From Opitutaceae bacterium EW11 (GTDB taxonomy: Bacteria; Verrucomicrobiota; Verrucomicrobiia; Opitutales; Opitutaceae): DNA of 64,000 nucleotides. A model generated the notes under the pieces. The model saw nothing but the letters and a program-made list of their open reading frames with translations, had not been told where the DNA came from and ran no database searches. A program made the translations under genes and the position numbers. Below, piece by piece: positions 1 through 8,535 of this stretch. The first letter of the stretch is position 1. Each line of letters starts with the position of its first letter. The stretch covers positions 62,001-126,000 of the forward strand of contig QAYY01000010.1 of the NCBI GenBank assembly GCA_003054665.1, given 5' to 3'.

Positions 1-148
1 GCCGGTTGCATCGACGCCGCCAGCCGCTGGCTTTACGGCCGCCCGGATGGCTCCAAACGCACCGGTCTGGCGCCAAAACACGGTAAACGCATTCAGTCTG
101 CGGCAGCCAGCCGCCGGCCTGGCGAACGCGTCCGGAAACACTGGTCAA

Positions 149-165
149 GTATATGTAATATATAC
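149..165. promoter_or_regulatory. AT-rich inverted repeat upstream of the cytochrome gene
   Basis: A perfect 6-bp inverted repeat (gtatat, 5-nt spacer, atatac) lies in an AT-rich patch of otherwise GC-rich DNA, about 120 bp before the cytochrome start. It could be an operator or promoter element. No partner regulator is identifiable. The 148 bases before it hold no gene I can support. Confidence 0.3.
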
Positions 166-284
166 GTGTCTGCTCATATATCGACTTGAGCAATTTCCCG
201 CGCTCCGTTCCCCTCCGCACATCCAGCCTCGCTCGTTCTCTCCCTGCTTTCTTCAACGCAGACACCCCCCTCGGAGACCAAACT

Positions 285-2228
285 ATGAAATCTCGCGTGA
301 GTTGGACCGTCGCCGCCCTGCTATCAGCGTCCGGCACCCTCTTTGCCGGCGGCGGCAAGCCCACTCTGCTGGGCTGGAACAACCTCGGCATGCACTGCAT
401 GGACGACGACTACGACGTCTTCTCCATCCTGCCGCCCTACAACACCGTCAACGCGCAGTTCCTCGACGCGTCGGGGCATCTGCTGAAGTCGGGCTCCGGC
501 GTCACGCTCACCTATGAGGCGGTCGCGGATCCGGACGGATCGATCAACACCACCTCGGTCGGGAAAACGAATTTCTGGGTCGACGCCACCGACCTCTTCG
601 GCCCCGGCGCTCCGACTGCCGACAAGGGTCTCGCCGGCTTCGCCATGCCCGGCAAATCGAACGTCCCGCAGAAAATGGCCTGGACCGCCACGGCCCAGAA
701 CTGGTTCGAGGCGACGGGCATTCCGATCACGCCGACCGACGACGCCGGCCGCCGCAATTCGTATCCGATGATGCGGCTGAAGGCCCGCAACACCCAGGGC
801 ACGGTGCTCGCCCAGGTCGACGTCGTTCTCCCGGTTTCGGACGAAATGGACTGCCGCGCTTGTCACGCGTCCGGCAGCGGACCCGCCGCGATGCCCGCCG
901 GTGGATGGGAGTACGACTCCAACTCCAAACACGATTTCCGTTTCAACATTCTCAGGCTGCACGACGAGAAAAACGCCGGATCGGCGCTCTACCAAACCGC
1001 GCTGCAGACCGTGGGTTATTCGGCGTCTGGCCTGTACGCCACCGCGAAGGGCGGCATGTCCATCCTGTGCGCAGAGTGCCATTCCTCCGAAGCGCTCCCC
1101 GGCAGCGGCGTCGCCGGTGTTCCCCCGCTCACCCGGGCCGTGCACGGCGTTCACGCCAGCGTGATCAGCCCTCGGAGCGGCCTCAGTCTCAACGCCACGG
1201 CCAATCGCTCTTCTTGTTACGAATGTCATCCGGGATCGACGACCCAGTGCCTCCGCGGCGCGATGGGAGCAGCCGTGGATCCGGCCAACGGACAGCTGGC
1301 GATGCAGTGCCAGAGCTGCCACGGCACGATGTCGCAGGTCGCCTCCACCTCTCGCACCGGCTGGCTCGACGAACCCAACTGCCAAGCGTGCCACACCGGC
1401 ACCGCCCGCCAGAACAGCGGCCAGATCCGTTTCACCAACGCACTGCTAGCCAACGGTACCGTCCGCGTCCCGCAGAACACGCGCTTCGCCACGACTCCGA
1501 ACACCCCCGCGCCCGGCAAGTCGCTCTACCGGTTCTCCGCCGGCCATGGCGGACTGCAATGCTCGGCGTGTCACGGATCGACCCACGCGGAATTCACGAG
1601 CAGCCACCGAAACGACAACATTTACTCTCAGGAACTGCAGGGGCACGTGGGCGTGCTGGCCGAGTGCACCGCCTGCCACGCGAAGCAGCCCACCACGGTG
1701 GCCGGCGGCCCGCACGGCATGCATCCGATCGGCAACGCCTGGATCGACAAACACGAGGACGCGGTGAACTCCGGTTGCCAGGACTGCCACGGGACCGACT
1801 GGCGCGGCACCGTTCTTAGCCAGGCAAAGGCCAACCGCACGTTCAGCGTCGAGGGCAAGACGGTCAAATTCTGGCGCGGCCAAAACGTCAGCTGTTACGA
1901 GTGCCACAACGGTCCGCGAGGCGAAGGCAACGCGCCCGCCGCGCCCAAGGTGCTCGCCTCCGTCACCCTCGCCGGCATCTCCGGGGTGAGTTCGATCAGC
2001 AGGACGGTGAGCTGGTCGCCGACGAGCGGGACCAGACTCCGCGTCGTTCAGCAGCCCCAACACGGCACCGTTTCGGTGAACAACAACCTGCTCACCTATT
2101 ATCCCGTTCCTGGATACGTGGGGAACGACGTTTTCACATACGCGGTCACGAACGGCACGCGCGAGTCCAACCTGGGCAGCGCTTCCGTAACCCTCTCCGC
2201 CGCGGCCGCAACCGTGGCGAAGAACTGA
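285..2228 (+). CDS. secreted nonaheme c-type cytochrome with C-terminal cadherin-like domain
   Basis: The product is about 647 residues with an N-terminal signal peptide. I count nine CxxCH heme c motifs (CRACH, CAECH, CYECH, CQSCH, CQACH, CSACH, CTACH, CQDCH, CYECH), so it should bind up to nine covalent hemes in the periplasm or at the cell surface and act in electron transfer. The N-terminal segment NLGMHCMDDDY followed by FSILPPYNT is a signature I associate with an uncharacterised multiheme family. The last ~90 residues (QPQHGTVSVN, then DVFTYAVTNG) look like a bacterial cadherin/Ig-like tandem domain, suggesting surface display. The start at 285 is chosen because GGAG lies 8 nt upstream and the signal peptide begins there; an in-frame upstream start at 186 has no such support. 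It is monocistronic, with a strong terminator right after it. The electron partner is unknown. Confidence 0.88.
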   Translation: MKSRVSWTVAALLSASGTLFAGGGKPTLLGWNNLGMHCMDDDYDVFSILPPYNTVNAQFLDASGHLLKSGSGVTLTYEAVADPDGSINTTSVGKTNFWVDATDLFGPGAPTADKGLAGFAMPGKSNVPQKMAWTATAQNWFEATGIPITPTDDAGRRNSYPMMRLKARNTQGTVLAQVDVVLPVSDEMDCRACHASGSGPAAMPAGGWEYDSNSKHDFRFNILRLHDEKNAGSALYQTALQTVGYSASGLYATAKGGMSILCAECHSSEALPGSGVAGVPPLTRAVHGVHASVISPRSGLSLNATANRSSCYECHPGSTTQCLRGAMGAAVDPANGQLAMQCQSCHGTMSQVASTSRTGWLDEPNCQACHTGTARQNSGQIRFTNALLANGTVRVPQNTRFATTPNTPAPGKSLYRFSAGHGGLQCSACHGSTHAEFTSSHRNDNIYSQELQGHVGVLAECTACHAKQPTTVAGGPHGMHPIGNAWIDKHEDAVNSGCQDCHGTDWRGTVLSQAKANRTFSVEGKTVKFWRGQNVSCYECHNGPRGEGNAPAAPKVLASVTLAGISGVSSISRTVSWSPTSGTRLRVVQQPQHGTVSVNNNLLTYYPVPGYVGNDVFTYAVTNGTRESNLGSASVTLSAAAATVAKN

Positions 2229-2242
2229 GTTCACGTCGAACG

Positions 2243-2281
2243 AGGGCTGCCGGGCCGGTGCAGAGCCTGGCAGCCCTTTTT
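2243..2281 (+). terminator. rho-independent terminator of the cytochrome gene
   Basis: A perfect 9-bp stem (agggctgcc / ggcagccct) with a 17-nt loop is followed by a run of five T. It starts 15 nt after the cytochrome stop codon and sits between this gene and the convergent TPR gene. Confidence 0.85.
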
Positions 2282-2310
2282 GCATCCGGACAGTGCGGCC
2301 CGCGGGCCCG

Positions 2311-4257
2311 TCAAGGGCGCCGGTCGCGCCGAAGCGCGTCGATCAGCGCGCGGACGGCCTGGCGGTCCGGCTCGAGCCGCAGCGCTTCCTCGTACTGCCG
2401 CAACGCTCCTGAGCGGTCGCCGGCCGCCGCCAGCAGTCGTCCGAGCTGGAAATGAGCCTCGGCCTGCGCGGGGTCGATCCGCAGGGCGGCGGAGTAGTCC
2501 GCGATGGCCTCGTCCGTTTTCCCAGGAAGCCGAGCCTCGAGCGCGCCGCGGCCGAGCAAGGCGGGAATGAGCGCCGGATCCAGCGACAGCGCCGCGCCGA
2601 ACTCCGCCAACGCCTCCCCGGCTCTCGTGGGGTCGACGGAAAGCGCGAGAGCCAGATTCGCATGCGCCTCGGCAAAGTCCGGCTTCGAGGACGCCGCCGC
2701 GCGAAACTCGTTCACCGCCTCGTCCGGTCGACGGAGCGAAACCAGGAGTTTGCCGAGGTTGTTGTGCGCGTCCGCAAAACCCGGCGCGAGTCGGAGCGCT
2801 TCGCGGAACTCCTGCTCCGCCTCGGCGGCGGTCTCGGGGCGTTTGGCGAGCGCGTTGCCTAGATTGAAACGCAGGTCCGGGCCGCTCGGTCGCAGGCGCA
2901 CCGCCGCGCGGATATGCGACACCGCCTCGTCGTGAGCCGCCGGCTCGCGTCCGAGAATCACGCCCAGATTGTTGTGCGCCATCCAGGAATCCGGATTCCG
3001 CGCGAGCGTCGTCCGGTACAGCGTCTCCGCCGAAGCATACGTTCGTGCCTGACGCTGCGTGAGCACGGCCAGCGTGATCAGCACGGCGGCGGGAATAGCC
3101 GTCCCGAGCCGGTTTCGGCTCGCAAACCAGCGGTTCGCCCGGGCCGTCCACCAGGCCGCGAGGCCGCAAAATGCCGCCGCCGCGGCGAAATACTGGAAGT
3201 GGTCCGCCACGTACGAGAACACGAACGGGTAAACGTTCAGAAAGCCGAGGACCGGGAAAAGCGTGCCGACGTAGATCGCCAGCAAGGCGGCCGGCCCGCG
3301 ATGTGTCCTGAAACGGGCGATACACACCGCCGAGACCGCCGCGAGCGCCGGCAGCGGGACGACGTTTTTCCAGTCGTGCAGATCGATCGTCCAGCGCGGG
3401 TAGGTGAAAAGCAGGTCCGAGGGCCAGGCGAGTTTGGACAGATAGAAGACCACGACGCGCCCTGCCAGGAACGTTCGCTGGACAAGCGTGAGCCCAAACT
3501 CGTCCCCGCTCGCTCCGACGTGCGTGCGCTCGTTCCAGGCGGTGAGCAATCCGAAGGCGGCGCCCATCGCGAACCACGGAAGCGTCGGCAGCACGTCCTC
3601 GCGCCAGCGCAGCCGGCCCTGCCTCCACCAGAGGATGCAGAGCAGGACGCCGGGAACCGGCGCGGTCACGCTCTTCGTCATCAAGGCGAGCGCGAACAGA
3701 GCGGTGGCCAGCCCATGCGCGCCGCGGCGGCGCGAGCCGTGGAATCCCAAATACACCAGCACCGCGCTGGAAGCGAAGAGACCGGCAAGGGTGTTCTTCT
3801 GCTCGCTCATCCACGCGACGGACTCCACGCAGACCGGATGCACGAGAAACAGCAGCCCGGCGAGCAGCCCTCCACGGAGTCCGAGCCGGCGCAGGATCAG
3901 CACCAGGACAACCGCCGTGGACACGTGCCACACGACGTTGACGAGATGGTATCCGAGGGTCGTATCGCCCCACAGGCGGCCCTCCAACCAAAACGCGGAG
4001 TACAGGACGGGGTAATACTGCTGCTGCGCGCCGAGACTCAGCCAGATGTCGCGCAGCCCGCGAATCGTCAGCTGGGAGGGCGGAAGCAGATGCGCCTGAT
4101 CGTCCCAGAGCAGCCCGCCGCGCAGGGACGGAAAATAGAGCGCGACCGCCACGGCAAGAAACGCCAGCCAGAGCAACCAGGGAGGAACGCGCTCCACGCC
4201 CGCGGCGCCGGGAGCCCGTTCGACGGACGCGGTGGAAGGCGGCTCAGGGGAGAACAT
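2311..4257 (-). CDS. multi-pass membrane protein with C-terminal TPR repeats
   Basis: The product is about 648 residues. Roughly ten hydrophobic segments span residues ~25-410. The first external loop carries the WDDQAHL motif, typical of the Asp-containing first loop in PMT/TMTC-like GT-C membrane proteins. The C-terminal ~220 residues contain six to seven TPR motifs (for example AHNNLG, ALRLAPGFADAHNNLGK, AALRIDPAQAEAHFQLG). Bacterial members of this architecture are mostly uncharacterised. A glycosyltransferase-like or assembly-scaffold role at the inner membrane is possible but unproven. An upstream in-frame start at 4317 exists; 4257 is preferred because the hydrophobic region follows naturally. 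It converges with the cytochrome gene and is otherwise alone. Confidence 0.8.
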   Translation of the reverse strand: MFSPEPPSTASVERAPGAAGVERVPPWLLWLAFLAVAVALYFPSLRGGLLWDDQAHLLPPSQLTIRGLRDIWLSLGAQQQYYPVLYSAFWLEGRLWGDTTLGYHLVNVVWHVSTAVVLVLILRRLGLRGGLLAGLLFLVHPVCVESVAWMSEQKNTLAGLFASSAVLVYLGFHGSRRRGAHGLATALFALALMTKSVTAPVPGVLLCILWWRQGRLRWREDVLPTLPWFAMGAAFGLLTAWNERTHVGASGDEFGLTLVQRTFLAGRVVVFYLSKLAWPSDLLFTYPRWTIDLHDWKNVVPLPALAAVSAVCIARFRTHRGPAALLAIYVGTLFPVLGFLNVYPFVFSYVADHFQYFAAAAAFCGLAAWWTARANRWFASRNRLGTAIPAAVLITLAVLTQRQARTYASAETLYRTTLARNPDSWMAHNNLGVILGREPAAHDEAVSHIRAAVRLRPSGPDLRFNLGNALAKRPETAAEAEQEFREALRLAPGFADAHNNLGKLLVSLRRPDEAVNEFRAAASSKPDFAEAHANLALALSVDPTRAGEALAEFGAALSLDPALIPALLGRGALEARLPGKTDEAIADYSAALRIDPAQAEAHFQLGRLLAAAGDRSGALRQYEEALRLEPDRQAVRALIDALRRDRRP

Positions 4258-4330
4258 TTCTGCCGGTCTGATACCGTGCGCCGCTCGGCCGAGGCAAGCA
4301 TTCGCCCGGAGAGACATCCGCTACGGGACC

Positions 4331-4372
4331 GGGCAGAGGACAGAGGTCAGAGGTCGGAAAACGGAGGACAGC
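4331..4372 (-). repeat. heptanucleotide tandem repeat, copy 1
   Basis: Read on the minus strand the segment splits into six consecutive 7-mers: GCTGTCC, TCCGTTT, TCCGACC, TCTGACC, TCTGTCC, TCTGCCC. The consensus is TCTGACC. Related heptad runs occur at 17299-17372 and 37619-37690. It lies about 75 bp before the start of the TPR gene. Confidence 0.7.
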
Positions 4373-4410
4373 TCAGTGCGGGCCGGCGGAACTCGAGCTG
4401 GCGGGAGTGG

Positions 4411-4446
4411 GCGCTTACGGGTGGCTCGACGCGTCCCGGCGGCACG
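4411..4446 (+). repeat. dispersed hairpin repeat, copy A (diverged)
   Basis: This is a diverged member of a roughly 38-bp intergenic repeat with consensus (c)GCTTGCGGGTGGNTCG followed by GCGCGTCCCCGCGNCGACAC. Other copies are at 27133, 37556, 42293 (minus) and 61707. Here the hairpin half is degraded. It sits next to heptad repeat copy 1. Confidence 0.5.
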
Positions 4447-4518
4447 AAACACGCAGGTCTTCGTCTGGCGCGGGCTGCGGTGCGCAGGCGTGAGTCTCGA
4501 AAAAACGCTCAGCGCCTT

Positions 4519-5232
4519 TTATCCCGCAGACGAGATTTCCTCGATCTCGCACTGGATCAGGTAACCGACGCCGGGGATGTTCTGTATCCAATCCGTTCCG
4601 TCGGGACGCAGGCCCAGCTTTTTCCGGAGGCGCCAGATGTGCGTGTCGAGCGTGTGTGAGTTCACCGTGTCGGCCATGCCCCAGATGTGTCCCAGGATCT
4701 GGCCGCGCGACGAAGGTTCTCCGCGGCGGCGGGCGAGAAACTCCAGAAGCTCGTAGTCCTTTCGCGTGAGGTGAATGTCCTCCGCGCCGCGGCGGCAGGT
4801 GACACGGCGCAAATCGACGATCACGTCGCCGAAGCGAAGCCGCGCCGGCCCGGTCTTGGGTTTCGAGCGCCGCAAGAGGACGCGGACCCGCGCGAGAAAC
4901 TCGGAATGGTCGCACGGCTTCAGCAGGTAGTCGTCGGCGCCCGCCTCCAATCCTCGGATACGCGAGGGGACATCCGATACGCCCGTGAGCATGAGGACGG
5001 GGAGCGACAGCCCGAGCCCGCGGATTTCGCCCAGGGTCTCCCAGCCGCTCCGGCGCGGCATGCGCACGTCGAGCACGGCCAAGGACGGTTTCTCGCGGTT
5101 GATCACGTCGATGACATCCGCTCCGTCGTCGCACTCCACGACGGCAAAGCCGGCATCGCGCAAGGTCTCGCCCAGTGCGAAACGCACCGTGGCATCGTCA
5201 TCTACGATCAAGATTTTTGCGCTCTCAGCCAT
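4519..5232 (-). CDS. OmpR/PhoB-family response regulator (orphan)
   Basis: The product has 237 residues. The N-terminal receiver domain has the acidic pocket (VDDD, residues ~10-13), the phospho-acceptor Asp55 in LDVRMP and the conserved Lys in KPCDHSE. The C-terminal half is a winged-helix DNA-binding domain (HLTRKDYELLEFLARRRGE, then VNSHTLDTHIWRLRKKLG and the GVGYLI wing). It should bind promoter direct repeats after phosphorylation. No histidine kinase gene is adjacent, so its partner is encoded elsewhere. Its target genes are unknown. Confidence 0.92.
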   Translation of the reverse strand: MAESAKILIVDDDATVRFALGETLRDAGFAVVECDDGADVIDVINREKPSLAVLDVRMPRRSGWETLGEIRGLGLSLPVLMLTGVSDVPSRIRGLEAGADDYLLKPCDHSEFLARVRVLLRRSKPKTGPARLRFGDVIVDLRRVTCRRGAEDIHLTRKDYELLEFLARRRGEPSSRGQILGHIWGMADTVNSHTLDTHIWRLRKKLGLRPDGTDWIQNIPGVGYLIQCEIEEISSAG

Positions 5233-5863
5233 ACAGCAAAGACTGCTAAACGATCCCTTGGCCCGCAGCGAACGATGCCGGACTATACACGTCGCCCCGG
5301 GATTTGCACGAGGCTGGCGCGCAGGATGGCATGCTGCGGTCGTTTCCCTCTCGCTCGTCGAATCCCGTCAGGCTCGCGCCCGATCGAGGATCCGCTGCAA
5401 CCGGTTTATCCCCGCGCCAAAACGCGAGGTCTGAAGGCTCGCCTCGGCGCCAAAACCGAAGACGCGATATCGGCGTGGCAGAGGGCCCCGGACGGAGCAC
5501 AGGCAACAATGCTGGGGTTTACACATAGTTGAAGCGGAACGAGGTGTATTGCGCCCGCCACAGCATGGCAACGTCAACAATCGCTCAACGGACGGCCGCA
5601 TCAGATGTGATTTTTTTGTGAGTGGGGACGGCGGACGAGCGGGACGATACAACAACGTGGACGGCTACGGCGGCCCCTTTTCGGGACCGTCGCCCGCCCA
5701 CTCCGGGATGGTTCCCGCCGGTTCAATCCGGCCGGCGGCATCTCTCCCGGTTGAAGATGCTTCCCCTCCCACACTCTGCAGCCAATTCGGGCCGGCGTCA
5801 GCCGGCCCCCCGATCGAGCATGAAGGAGCATGCCGAAGCCTAGCCGCGCGCTCCGCTCAGAGA
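5233..5863. other. intergenic region upstream of the chemosensory operon
   Basis: About 630 bp lie between the divergently oriented regulator gene and the most plausible start of the chemosensory operon. One plus frame is open from 5549, but its translation is low-complexity and not protein-like before about 5860. The region has GC-rich inverted repeats (for example acgg/ccgt flanking ccc/ggg at 5667-5690, and the gccgg/ccggc hairpin near 5719) and a T-tract at about 5611-5617. It may hold the operon promoter and a structured leader. I recognise no known riboswitch or tRNA in it. Confidence 0.4.
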
Positions 5864-7819
5864 ATGCTCCGGCTGGCCGCCCGTTTTCAGGTGCACGCTT
5901 CATTTCCAGTTCGTTGGAAAGCTCGCCGGAAACAGCTCGCACGTCTCGCCCGTCTGACGGCGAAAACGCTCGTCCGCCGTCTGCGCCTCGGAGCGCGGCA
6001 CGCGATGCACGCGGGGACGGAGAAACGCCGCCGTCCGGTCAGGCGCGAACTCTGCGCGCAACTCGCCGGTCTCGCCGCGGCTCTCCAGGAGGATGCGAAG
6101 CGGCTCGATCCACGCTTCGTCGAACTCGCGGAAACGCTCTCCCGCGTCCACTCGGGTGCCGAGTCGTTGACCCAGGGGTCCCGCACGTTGACCGAAACGG
6201 TTCGGGAACGTTTCGAGCGGGTGCACTTCACCGGAGATGATGGCTGCGTCTCCCACGCCCTCACCGAACTCCAGCAGGACCTCGGAGCGTTTCAAAAACA
6301 GCTCGGGCTTCTCGGCGACGTCACGGGCGGGCTCAGGGATCTCAATCGCCTGGGCAACGCCGTGCAAAAGATCGGCCTGGCCCTGCATTCCTCCACCTGC
6401 AGCTTCGCGGTCGAAAGCGCGCGCAGTGCCGAAGGGCGCGACGCATTCGCCGATTTTCTCATCAATCTCCGGCAGCTCGCCGACCGGATCGACAAGCTCG
6501 GCAACCGCATCATCGACGAATGCGACCGGGGCGCCTCGGAGCAGTCGAGCGTTTCGGGCGAGCTGCAGAACGGCCTTAGGCAACTCGAACAAATCGCGCC
6601 GGACACGATTGCCCTCGTCCGAACCGCCTCTGAGCGGGTGCAGGGAACGCTCGACGCAACCCACGAGGCACTGCACCGGATCGAGGGGCACGTCTCCGCC
6701 ATCAACCGGCATGCCGAGGCCGGCGTCTATTTTCTCCAGTCGGGCGACATCCTGCGCCAAAAGCTGGAGCACGTCGTCGAAGCCCTGGTGAGACCGAAGC
6801 CGCGCACCGACGGCGAACGCGTGCACGGGGCCGGCGAGCGGCTCGATGACGCCACGCTGGACCGTCTGCTCGCGGTGCAAATCGGCCAGCTCGAGGCCGT
6901 CGCCGCGGAAGCCGACGCCGCCCATCGGAAACTCTCGGACGCGTTTGAAGGCCTCGGTTGCGAAACGGAAGCGCTCCTGCGCGAGATCCGCGGATTCTCC
7001 GGCCTGGACTCCGCCAGCGCATCGCTCGCTCCGCTGGCCGCGGACATCCGCCGCCTGCAGTCGCTCGAACACCGCGCCCAGGAACTCACGTCCCGCTCGC
7101 AGGCCAGCGCCGCGCGGGCCGCGCAGATTGCAGAAGCCCTGACGCGCTACCTCGACGACGTTCACGAGGTGAACCGGGATCTGCATCTCCACGCCCTCAA
7201 CGCGATCGTGAAAACCGCGTGGCTGGGGACCAACGGCACGACGCTCGGCGTGCTCTCGACCTACGTCCACGAACTCTCGCGGGACTCCGCCGGCACGGTC
7301 GGCGATATCCTCGTCCAGCTCGGCAAGGTCAACGAATCCGCCCAGCGCGTGAAAGCGGCGTCGATCGTGGAATCGAGCGCCGCCTCCGAAGCGGCGCTCG
7401 AAACGGGACTCGTCTGCCTCGAGGAACTGCTCGCCGCGCTCCCGGAAAAAGCGCGGGCGACCGACGAACTCGCCGTCGCCCAGGCCGAAGCGCTCGAGGA
7501 AGCGCGCTTCCGCCTCGATGTTTTGCCCGAACTCTCCGGACGCACCGCCGCCCTCGTCCAGGAGTTGTCCCGGCTGCGCACCACCCTCTCGAAAGCTCAT
7601 CGCACGCGCCCGGCTCACGCCGCCGCCGAGCACGCGCTCACGGCGGCGTACACGATGGAAAGCGAGCGCCAGGTCCACCGGTCCGTCGTGCAACAGACAA
7701 GCCGCCGTCCGTCTCCTGGTGTTTCCAGCCTGGATACACCGCCCGCGATTCTCGAGGCCGCCACGGCGGAGCCCGCACCCGAAACCTCCGGCTTGGGAGA
7801 CAACGTTGAACTCTTCTAG
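5864..7819 (+). CDS. soluble MCP-like coiled-coil protein, first gene of chemosensory operon
   Basis: About 651 residues from this start. The sequence is almost entirely helical with heptad-like spacing and has no transmembrane segment or signal peptide. Near residues 440-480 it has LHLHALNAIVKTAWLGTNG followed by LGVLSTYVHELS. This aligns with the tip of the MCP signalling hairpin (LALNAAIEAARAGE, GFAVVADEVRKLA) but has lost most of the acidic, CheA/CheW-contacting residues. It is therefore a divergent cytoplasmic receptor-like protein, perhaps a scaffold or a sensor of an internal signal. It precedes STAS, CheY and CheA genes in the same direction. The start is uncertain: ATG at 5864 or 6005, or an upstream start at 5549, are all in frame, and none has a convincing ribosome binding site. 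Confidence 0.7.
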   Translation: MLRLAARFQVHASFPVRWKARRKQLARLARLTAKTLVRRLRLGARHAMHAGTEKRRRPVRRELCAQLAGLAAALQEDAKRLDPRFVELAETLSRVHSGAESLTQGSRTLTETVRERFERVHFTGDDGCVSHALTELQQDLGAFQKQLGLLGDVTGGLRDLNRLGNAVQKIGLALHSSTCSFAVESARSAEGRDAFADFLINLRQLADRIDKLGNRIIDECDRGASEQSSVSGELQNGLRQLEQIAPDTIALVRTASERVQGTLDATHEALHRIEGHVSAINRHAEAGVYFLQSGDILRQKLEHVVEALVRPKPRTDGERVHGAGERLDDATLDRLLAVQIGQLEAVAAEADAAHRKLSDAFEGLGCETEALLREIRGFSGLDSASASLAPLAADIRRLQSLEHRAQELTSRSQASAARAAQIAEALTRYLDDVHEVNRDLHLHALNAIVKTAWLGTNGTTLGVLSTYVHELSRDSAGTVGDILVQLGKVNESAQRVKAASIVESSAASEAALETGLVCLEELLAALPEKARATDELAVAQAEALEEARFRLDVLPELSGRTAALVQELSRLRTTLSKAHRTRPAHAAAEHALTAAYTMESERQVHRSVVQQTSRRPSPGVSSLDTPPAILEAATAEPAPETSGLGDNVELF

Positions 7820-8138
7820 CGCCAACGCTCCCCGCTCCCCCGAGCCCATGCCGTCGTCCGCGAAGGACGCCGGCACCTTCGCCGTCGCCGGGTCGCTCGA
7901 TCTCTATTCCGCACCCGAGGTCCGCGAAGCCCTGCTCGCCCGAAGCGCGGAGCCGTCGCTCACCGTCGACCTCTCCGGCGTCGAAACCTGCGACCTCGCC
8001 GGCCTGCAGCTGCTTCTTGCGGCGAAACGCTCCGCCGTTGCGGCGGGGCGGAGCGTGCGGCTGCGCAACCCGTCGGCGGCGGTTTCGGCGGCCTGCGAGG
8101 CCGTCGGAATCGGCGTCGAACACCTTTCCAACGACTGA
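7806..8138 (+). CDS. STAS-domain protein
   Basis: About 110 residues. A single STAS domain (FAVAGSLDLYSAPEVREAL, then LTVDLSGVETCDLAGLQLLL) as in anti-sigma-factor antagonists. In the phospho-acceptor loop the usual D-(S/T)-x-G is D-L-A-G, so the residue normally phosphorylated is missing and it may act as a constitutive docking protein. I chose TTG at 7806, overlapping the upstream gene by 14 bp, because GGGAG lies 6 nt upstream. ATG at 7848 is the alternative and lacks a Shine-Dalgarno. STAS proteins occur in many non-flagellar chemosensory operons. Confidence 0.78.
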   Translation: MNSSSANAPRSPEPMPSSAKDAGTFAVAGSLDLYSAPEVREALLARSAEPSLTVDLSGVETCDLAGLQLLLAAKRSAVAAGRSVRLRNPSAAVSAACEAVGIGVEHLSND

Positions 8139-8147
8139 ACTACTGCG

Positions 8148-8516
8148 ATGAAGAAAACTATCCTGACAGCGGACGATTCCGCGAGCATGCGGCAGATGGT
8201 CGCCTTCACCCTCCGGGGTGCGGGCTACGACGTAGTCGAGGCCGGCGACGGCGGCGAGGCGATGGAGCGCATCCAGGAGCAGCCGCCTCACCTGGTGATC
8301 ACGGACCTGAACATGCCCAACGTGGACGGCATCGAGCTGATCCGCCGGATCCGGGCGCATCCAACGTCCAAATACGTTCCGATCGTGATGCTGACCACCG
8401 AGTCCGCCGATCCGCGCAAGCAGGAGGGTCGCGCCGCCGGCGCCACCGGCTGGATCGTGAAGCCGTTCCGTCCGGAGCAGCTCGTCGCGGTGGCGAAAAA
8501 ACTCCTTCCGGCCTGA
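8148..8516 (+). CDS. cheY: CheY-type single-domain response regulator
   Basis: 122 residues, only a receiver domain. The acidic pair is ADD (residues 8-10), the phospho-acceptor is Asp53 (VITDLNMP), the switch Thr lies in MLTTES and the conserved Lys in VKPFRPEQ. It starts 9 nt after the STAS gene and is followed 19 nt later by cheA. It is the likely diffusible output or phosphate sink of this CheA; the output target cannot be read from the window because no flagellar or pilus genes are present. Confidence 0.93.
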   Translation: MKKTILTADDSASMRQMVAFTLRGAGYDVVEAGDGGEAMERIQEQPPHLVITDLNMPNVDGIELIRRIRAHPTSKYVPIVMLTTESADPRKQEGRAAGATGWIVKPFRPEQLVAVAKKLLPA

Positions 8517-8535
8517 ACCGCCGGCCGTCGTCCCG

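Noticed and set aside
47-517. Open frame at the window start
   Set aside because: The translation is Arg/His/Pro-rich and overlaps the clear cytochrome gene in another frame; it has no family features.
5640-5700. Possible riboswitch before the chemosensory operon
   Set aside because: There are GC-rich hairpins, but none of the conserved elements of c-di-GMP or other riboswitches that I know.
5711-5740. tRNA-like T-loop sequence GGTTCAATCC at 5720-5729
   Set aside because: The flanking bases do not form a 5-bp T stem, and no acceptor, D or anticodon arms can be folded around it.
5549-5863. N-terminal extension of the MCP-like protein
   Set aside because: The frame is open, but the residues are low-complexity and unlike the helical remainder. 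I treat it as a leader, though I cannot exclude an upstream start.
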